From positions 1,904,956,644 through 1,905,020,643 of the forward strand of contig OY728163.1 of NCBI GenBank assembly GCA_963277665.1: a stretch of 64,000 nucleotides of DNA, given 5' to 3'. Below are positions 57,606-64,000 of the stretch, piece by piece. The notes under the pieces are model-generated. The model made no database searches. It was not told the origin of the DNA and saw nothing but the letters and a program-made list of their open reading frames with translations. A program made the position numbers and the translations under genes. The first letter of the stretch is position 1; every line of letters starts with the position of its first letter. The stretch is from Viscum album (Eukaryota > Streptophyta > Magnoliopsida > Santalales > Viscaceae).

Positions 57606-60600
57606 TGTTATAAGGACCCATCCTTAAACATTTCATAATCTAGAATTAAATTAATAATTTACATTGAAGTTCTTTTCCGGTTTAGAGTTTTAGAGAATTA
57701 GGCCATAATTATTACATCTCAAAATATTAAAAAGTACACACTTCTACTAAGTTTCCATTTTTTCATAAAATAAAAACTCTGGAAAGAAGATTTATTTCTA
57801 GTTCCATGTTTTAGATAGCATTATTTTTATTTGATGGCATCCTTGATCCTATTCATCTTTAAATCCTATGAAAAACATTTCAAAAAACATTGCATGATCA
57901 TAAAAAACTCAGTAAGGGTTATAAGATAAATAAAGATAACATTATTCCATAAATACATACCAAGAATAAACTCATACCTCATAAAATCATAAGATTTATG
58001 AATAATACATAGAAATAATAAATCATAAAGGGTAACTTGTGTCATCCATAACATACTTATGTTCTAGATTTCACAAATACATAGGGAGATATATTTGGAA
58101 TACCCATTATAATATATTCCCTAAATCTATTAGGATAAAGCATCAGGTTTACCAATGTCACGTTACCCAATGCATTAGAGAGCTTTCTTGAGCTCAACCA
58201 CCCCAGTTTTATCAGAGAACCACCTGTATGCGTAAACAATGCCCAATAACCATAACACATAAAACAAGCATAAAAGAAAGATAACATTTACACATTTCAA
58301 TCAAAATCTATCATTTAAATATATTGACATAACAAAACCAATATCAAAACCTTTTTTAATACAAAAATATGTAAAATATTATGTGGTATTTATTTTACTT
58401 TTTAATACATTTCGGCTTGTTAAGGAAGTCGAAGATCGAATAATACTCATAGCGGCAAGAAAGACATTGTAACTGCTTACGTTAAAATGAAACATTCCTT
58501 TTTTGTCGTTTAGTAGAATTCCCTATAGAAAAATATTAAATTTGAATAAAATGAAAATTAAAAGTTGTTTATACACCATATAATAGAAAGTCTTGTATAA
58601 AACAAAATATGCCTCAATGAAAGGAGATTGAGACGAAGTCCCTTACCTCGTGTCCGACTTGACTCAATCTTTCTTTAATATTTAGAATAATAAACTAAAT
58701 TTAATTTATAATTTATTAAGAACATTTTCAAGTTTATTATTCCTTTTATTACAATTATTACCTTGATATAATAATTAGTTAATTATTTGAGTTCATATCG
58801 GACATTTTTCAATGTTTGGAACATGAGTTAAAAATGAACTTATTATAATTATAAATTGTCAATGTGGTCGAAATTACATTATCTCCAAAATGATATTAAT
58901 GATTTATATATCATATATATCATATATATCCAGTATATATATGTATTTATAATAGTACATAACATTTTGAGATAAGAAATGAAATGCAGTGTTCATGGAG
59001 ATGGTAAGTTGTACGTACGCATGAACGCTACTTTCATTTCTATTTCATATTTAATGGAATAAAAACATAATGATACATAGGTGTATTTTAATTCCAGTAT
59101 AATATCATATATAATTTCATTAAATCCATCCTTTCTATGTTCCATGTATGGAATGAACGAGTCATATCACTTTGAGGGGGCGGTAGTTTGCACTTCCTCA
59201 AATGAAATTATCGTATTTACCCACTATGGAACCATAAGGATATTTTGTAAATGAAAAATAAAGAAGAATAGAAAAAATATAAATATAATATATATAACAT
59301 ATAAATATAGTTCCATATTAATGGAAAACATAGGAGGTGTTAGGAGAAGATTGAACAGTCATCGTTTCGTGAGGCAGAAGTTCACCGTCCACAGAAACAG
59401 TATATTCTTTACCCATTATATGGGAGGTGTGTGTATGTGTAGTTCTAATACTTATCATAAAAACAACATATTATATTTAGGAGACTGGTTTTTTATAAAA
59501 TAAAGGAATAAAAAGATTTTATGGGGTTGTATAATTAAAATAAAACAAAATAACCTAAAAGAAGACATTGCCTTTAAATCGGGTATCTCCCTTTGGTTTG
59601 AACCAAAAGGTTTAATGGAATTGCCTTCTGCCTAAGGGAAGTCTTATAAGAGGAGTATAGGGATGTAGGGTTCTTAATTGGGCATATTATGGATGATCTA
59701 AGGGACTTGAGAAGTGTGTGGAATGGGTTACAAGTGAGGTCTTTTTATAAGGGGAGGGGCTCTTTAGGAATATTTAAAAATATTATTTTATTATATAATG
59801 ATTTTCGGTTTATAATGGTCAAAAAATTATTAAAGTATAATATAATATTACTAATGTTAGAAATAAAATCATCCAATAAATATTGGATATTTTTTGGATA
59901 TTTTTTTTAATCTTTATAATCTTATTTATTTAAATCATTTACTAATGAGGTAAACACTACATCATTGTTGTGTCATAAATATATTTATTTATTTGATGTC
60001 TAAAAATTATAAAAAAATAAATGATGTATTAAATATTTTTATATTTAAAATTAATATTTATAGTCAAAGATATAACTTATATAACCTTATGTAAAAACTG
60101 ATTTACTAAAAGATATATGTTTATGTCATTTTTGTCATTACTTTATATTAATTAATATAAAGTGTCATTAACACTACCAAGTGGCTCCATGGGGTCCCAA
60201 AATAGACCCAAGGATGCCCATTGATAGAAATTATCAATCATTAGGATAAAGACACATGTTAGGGTGATTTAGTATTATTATAAGATTATTTTGTTTACCC
60301 TTATTTACCAGATTTACCATTTAACCATGGTAAATAAAATTTTACTGAAGTAAATATTCATAATGTTTAAAAATAAAAGATACTTATTTATAAAATATAG
60401 AAATCCTAATTCCAAATATGGAATCCATTTTTCCAAATTCAAAACACATAAGTGGTATAAATTAATTTAAAATTAATTCCTGCTATCAAAACAAAAAACA
60501 TGTTTTTAAGAAATAATAACTACCAAAAGATTGACACTTATTTATGTCTTATTTCAAAGTGAAATTACATAAAATGACCAAAATTGGATTAAATGGTAAA

Positions 60601-61229
60601 AATATAATATAATTATACTTTAAAACCAATTAAAAATATAATCTAACCATATAAATAAATTAGATAAAAAGGCATTTTTGAATTAAAATACAGTATTTTT
60701 CACTATTCATTAAGAAATGGATTTTATCAGAAAAATACCAAAAATATACCCAAATTAAATTTTCATGTCCCAATTCTAAATAATAATTTTATTTTTTCAA
60801 ATAGAACATATAAAAGGGATAAATACTATATTTAAAGTAGTTTCTTCATCAAAAGGCGGAAAATTGACCTTTTAATGAATGTTAGAGCATTTATGCTTAA
60901 AATTGGATTATTTCTTATATTAAGTATCAAAAATTTATTGGATAAATGGAAAAAAAAATTAAAAAACATGTATATTCATATTTTATTTAGTTCTTTCCAT
61001 TATTTCCAATATAATGGCCAGGCGTTAACTATCGTTTAAAATAATATTATATTATTATTTTTCAGTATGATCTAACATTGTGTGCAACGTAAGATTTCAA
61101 AGAACCTCATTGTGGCGTATCAGGTATGCCATCAAACATAGAATCACATTAAAAGTATAATTAATATTTAATTCACAAATATTAATTAATATGAAAATTT
61201 TATATTCTTTATTTACCTAGGTTGTTACA
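57606..61229 (-). repeat. 3' LTR of E
   Basis: The minus strand starts TGTAACAACCTAGG (61229) and ends GGTCCTTATAACA (57606). Length 3.6 kb, AT-rich. The middle (58600-59620) contains a set of hairpins shared in position with E2. Plus-strand open stretches at 59321-59503 and 59689-59910 run antisense to the element and have no domain. No clear TATA box was found. Confidence 0.8.
58626..59610. repeat. Series of hairpins in E LTR
   Basis: Five inverted repeats. 58626-58669: GATTGAG with CTCAATC plus inner AAGTC/GACTT. 58988-59029: agtGTTCATG with CATGAACgct. 59171-59202: TTTGAGG with CCTCAAA. 59364-59398: GTTTC-GTG with CAC-a-GAAAC. 59590-59610: CCTTTGGTT with AACCaAAAGG. The loops of the second, third and fourth share a ggnggtaagtt-like word, and each is followed by a related tttaccca..atgg tail, suggesting about 190-bp diverged tandem units. 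Equivalent sites occur in E2 at about 47791, 48150, 48330 and 48520. Confidence 0.55.
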
Positions 61230-61247
61230 TCCATCCCCCCTTTTGGG
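61230..61247 (-). other. E polypurine tract
   Basis: The minus strand reads cccaaaaggggggatgga immediately before TGTAACAACC. Confidence 0.85.
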
Positions 61248-61249
61248 AA

Positions 61250-62070
61250 TTGCGTCCTCGCAATTTTATTCACTTGTCAAATAAATGGGCGTATTTATTC
61301 CTCATAGCATTTTTAGAATCCCAAATTTCCTCTTCAACCACATGAATTTTCCAAAAAAAACCTTTACCTGATTAATTACCTTATTCCACAACACTTGCTC
61401 TTTTCGGTCAAGAATCTGGACCGGTTATTCCTCATAAGAGAGATTCCCTTCCAACTGAAAAACCTTTGGTCTATAAACATGAGATGGGTCTGGAATATAC
61501 TTTCTAAACATTGAAACATGAAAAACATTGTGTACCTGGGATAAACATGGAGGTAAAGACACTGTGTACACAACTAATCCAACTTTCTCTAGGATTTCAA
61601 AAGGTCAAATGAACCTTTGACTCAACTTCCCCTTTTTACCAAAACGTGTCACTCTCTTCCATATAGAAACTTTTAAAAAGACATGATCACCTACCTCAAA
61701 TGAAATATCCATCCTCAGTTATTCGTATAACATTTCTCCCTGCTCTGAGCTATTCTCATATCCTTTTGAATCCACTGAACTATTTCTTCCATCTCTTATA
61801 TCGATTCTGGTCCGATCGACTTCCTTTCACCTAATTCATTCAAAAAAGCTGGAGTTCAAAACCGCTTCCCATATAATGACTCAAATGGATCTATCTGTAT
61901 ACTAAAATGAAAAATATTATTATATAAAATCAAACAAATAATGATATTGATCCCAACTTCCCTAGTAATCCATCGAGCAAGCATGTCAAGGTCTGAATTG
62001 TTCGTTCTGACTGTCCATCTGATTGAGGATGAAAAAATGTACTAAAATTTAATTCAGTACCCAGCAACTT
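61250..62070 (-). pseudogene. pol: E pol: integrase C-terminus and chromodomain
   Basis: The minus-strand translation shows LSQVHNVFHVSMFRKYIPDP, PSHVYRPKVFQLEGNLSYEE, a stop, PVQILDRKEQVLWNKVIN, and further RNKYAHLF: the chromodomain and pol end. It is split between frames (the 61573-61376 open stretch is a neighbouring frame). Between 61700 and 62070 the rest of the integrase core is stop-ridden. Confidence 0.8.
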
Positions 62071-62331
62071 CTAAAGGCCTTTACAAAAGTTATTAGTAAA
62101 CCTGAGATCACGATCAGATACAATAAAGAGGGGAAAACCATGAAACCTGACTATCTCTTTAACATACAACTGAGAAAGTTGATCTAGTGAAAAATTATCT
62201 TGAATAGTAAGGAAATGAGCAGATTTAGCTAATCGATCAACAATAACCGAGATTTCATTATATCCTCGAGATGTCTTTGGTAATCTCGTAATGAAGTCCA
62301 TGTATATCTTTTCCCATTTCCACTCGGGCAT
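62071..62331 (-). pseudogene. pol: E pol: integrase core
   Basis: An 87-codon open stretch: MPEWKWEKIYMDFITRLPKT, VIVDRLAKSAHFLTI, IVRFHGFPLFIVSDRDLRFT. The first two catalytic Asp residues (MDF and VSDRD) are intact. The apparent Met start is internal to pol. The zinc-binding part is at about 62380-62500 with stops. Confidence 0.85.
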
Positions 62332-63200
62332 TGGTAAACACTAAAGTATCCCTTTCAGTAACTACCTCTATACATTAAACTGTTGACAATTCTAAGAATT
62401 CACAGTAAAATCAACAATATCTCTTTTCATTCCATCCCACCAGTAATACTCTCGAAGATCTCTGTACATCTTAGTACTTCCAGGATGAACTGAAAACTGA
62501 TAACTATGAGCTTCACAAAACAACTAATTCTTCATCTATGAATCACAAGGCACACATAATATCTTCCCGAATCTCAAAACACAATCATTATCAATGATAA
62601 AATCAGGTAAATTACCCTTCTGAACCAACTCTACCTTTTTTTGCAACTCAATTTCTTCCTTCTGTACTTTCTTAATTCTGTCTGAAAGAGATAATTTCAC
62701 TTGCACCTAAAAAATAGAGGAATTTCATGCACTAATAACTTATATTCCAAATTTCAGCAAATCAAAAACCAAAGGATCTTGTTCCAGATGAATCATGGTT
62801 AAAGAAGCATTGCTTTTTTGACTCAAAGCATCATCCACTTTATTTGACTTTACGGGATGGTAATGAATTGTGAAATTATATTCATTGATTAATTCCAGAC
62901 ATCTCCTCTATCGCATGTTCAATTATTTCTGAGTGAATATATACTTAAATCTTTCTGGGTCTGTATATAGTTCAAATTTTACTCCATTCAGATGATGCCT
63001 CCAAAATTTTAAAGCAAAAACAAAAACAGCTAATTACAAATCGTGTGTAGGGTAATTTAACTCACAAGGGCTCAACTGATGTGAACCATAAGCAATTACC
63101 TGATCATTCTGCATTAGGACCCAACAAACTCCTTTAAATGAAGCATCACTGTAGATAAAAAACTCACCTTTTTTTAAGGCAGTTCCAAAACTAGAGCATT
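62332..63200 (-). pseudogene. pol: E pol: integrase zinc region and RNase H
   Basis: The tether reads TIHYHPVKSNKVDDALSQKS at about 62868-62809. RNase H upstream (63150-62870) is interrupted by stops but the Gly-Ser-His-Gln block before the Glu helix is visible near 63090 (CCATAAGCAATTACC region on the plus strand). Between the tether and integrase, 62380-62800 encodes the connection and HHCC zinc region with many stops. Confidence 0.65.
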
Positions 63201-64000
63201 CACCAATATTCTTTTCAATTCCAGAAAATAATTGTCACATTATTTTTTCCAAATGAACATAACAGATTTTCGAGTTAACTTAGTCATTGAGATAGATAAC
63301 CATGAAATATTTTCAATAAACCTCCATTAATAACCTTCCAAACCAATAAAAATATGAATCTCAGTTATATTTGTGGGTCTTCTCTATTATTCAATAACTT
63401 TTGTTTTGGAAGGATAAAAAGTTATGCCATTTTTTAAACCATGTGACCAAGGAAAGAAATTTTTTGTAACCAGAAGTCACACTTGTTGAATTTCCCATAC
63501 AGTTTATTTTCTTATAAGGTTTTCAGGACAACCCTTAAATGACTTTCATGCTCCTATTTAGTTTTAGAATAAATTAAAATATCATCAATGAACATAACCA
63601 CAAACTTATCCAGGAACTCACAGAAAATTCTATTCATAATATCCATGAATACAGTAGGTTCATTGGTTAACCCAAAAGGCATAACTAAAAATTAATAACG
63701 GCCATATCTAGTATGAAACACGGTCTTCGGAATGTTAGATTTATTTACATTCAATTGATGGTACCCCAATGTCAAATCAATCGTCAAAAAATACTGAGAT
63801 CCCTGGAGCTGATCAAACAAATTATCGATATGAGGAAAATGATACGTGTTCTTAACAGTGATGTTAATCAATTATCTATAATAAATTCAAAGTCTCATTG
63901 AATAATATTTCTTTTTAACAAACGAGATAGGAGCACCCCATGGTGATGTGCTAGGTCAAATGAAACTTGTATCTAATAACTCCTACTATTGCTTATTTAA
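63201..64000 (-). pseudogene. pol: E pol: reverse transcriptase, cut by window end
   Basis: The catalytic block at 63566-63598 reads [11 protein letters not shown] with both Asp residues intact. Upstream (63640-63700) is [16 protein letters not shown] sequence, and 63700-64000 covers the palm and fingers, with DQLQGSQYF near 63800 in one frame. Stops are present. The 62-codon plus-strand open stretch 63713-63901 is antisense and spurious. Confidence 0.75.

Larger units (their letters stand above)
57606..64000 (-). mobile_element. Element E: chromovirus inserted in A2, runs off window
   Basis: The 3' LTR (57606-61229) is followed on its inner side by a polypurine tract and minus-strand pol in the order chromodomain, integrase, RNase H, reverse transcriptase. 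The window ends inside reverse transcriptase; protease, gag and the 5' LTR lie beyond 64000. pol has stops and frameshifts but many motifs are intact. Confidence 0.85.

Overview
The window is intergenic DNA from a land-plant nuclear genome, most likely a seed plant with a large, retrotransposon-filled genome. The reasons are that every recognisable coding trace is Ty3/gypsy chromovirus gag-pol, the LTRs are 2 to 4 kb long, primer-binding sites match plant initiator tRNA-Met, and elements are nested inside one another. I see no intact host gene, no rRNA or tRNA gene, no CRISPR array and nothing prokaryotic. The species cannot be named from this sequence. Most of the window is very AT-rich. The exception is the GC-rich LTR pair of the best-preserved element.

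Layout. 1-430: an unrecognised coding-like remnant. 430-20042: a decayed element (here called G) whose two about 2 kb LTRs flank a non-coding interior. G is split by element A1 (about 3555-14412, minus strand; broken gag-pol between two LTRs of 2.7 to 2.9 kb). 20105-40884: element C (minus strand), with perfect 5-bp target duplications (attat) and about 2.1 kb LTRs. Its gag is split by element B (26653-38340, minus strand; target duplication atcat/atcct; LTRs of 3.3 and 3.5 kb). B is a chromodomain-bearing Tekay/Del-like chromovirus and the best-preserved element here. 40885-46049: extremely AT-rich DNA with a faint minus-strand pol trace. 46050-50133: a decayed LTR (E2). 50134-57605: element A2 (plus strand, same family as A1), internally deleted. 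57606-64000: element E (minus strand), inserted in the 3' LTR of A2 and running off the window inside reverse transcriptase.

How it fits together. The order of insertion can be read from the nesting: G and E2 are the oldest layer, A1 entered G, C entered the flank of G, B entered C, A2 entered E2, and E entered A2. All pol copies are dead (stops, frameshifts, deletions). Many stops are TGA at positions where chromovirus pol has arginine, as expected of decay at methylated CpG.

The most interesting signals are inside the LTRs, not in gag-pol. All four family-A LTRs (two elements on opposite strands) carry a homologous stretch of about 90 codons just inside the LTR start, upstream of a TATA box. 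Both LTRs of B carry exactly ten 39-bp units of an in-phase minisatellite, plus a 65-66 codon ORF ending in the same residues. E and E2 LTRs share a series of hairpins spaced about 190 bp apart. TATA boxes in families A and C are followed about 150 bp later by a GTRAG splice-donor-like site. All are sequence observations; function is untested.
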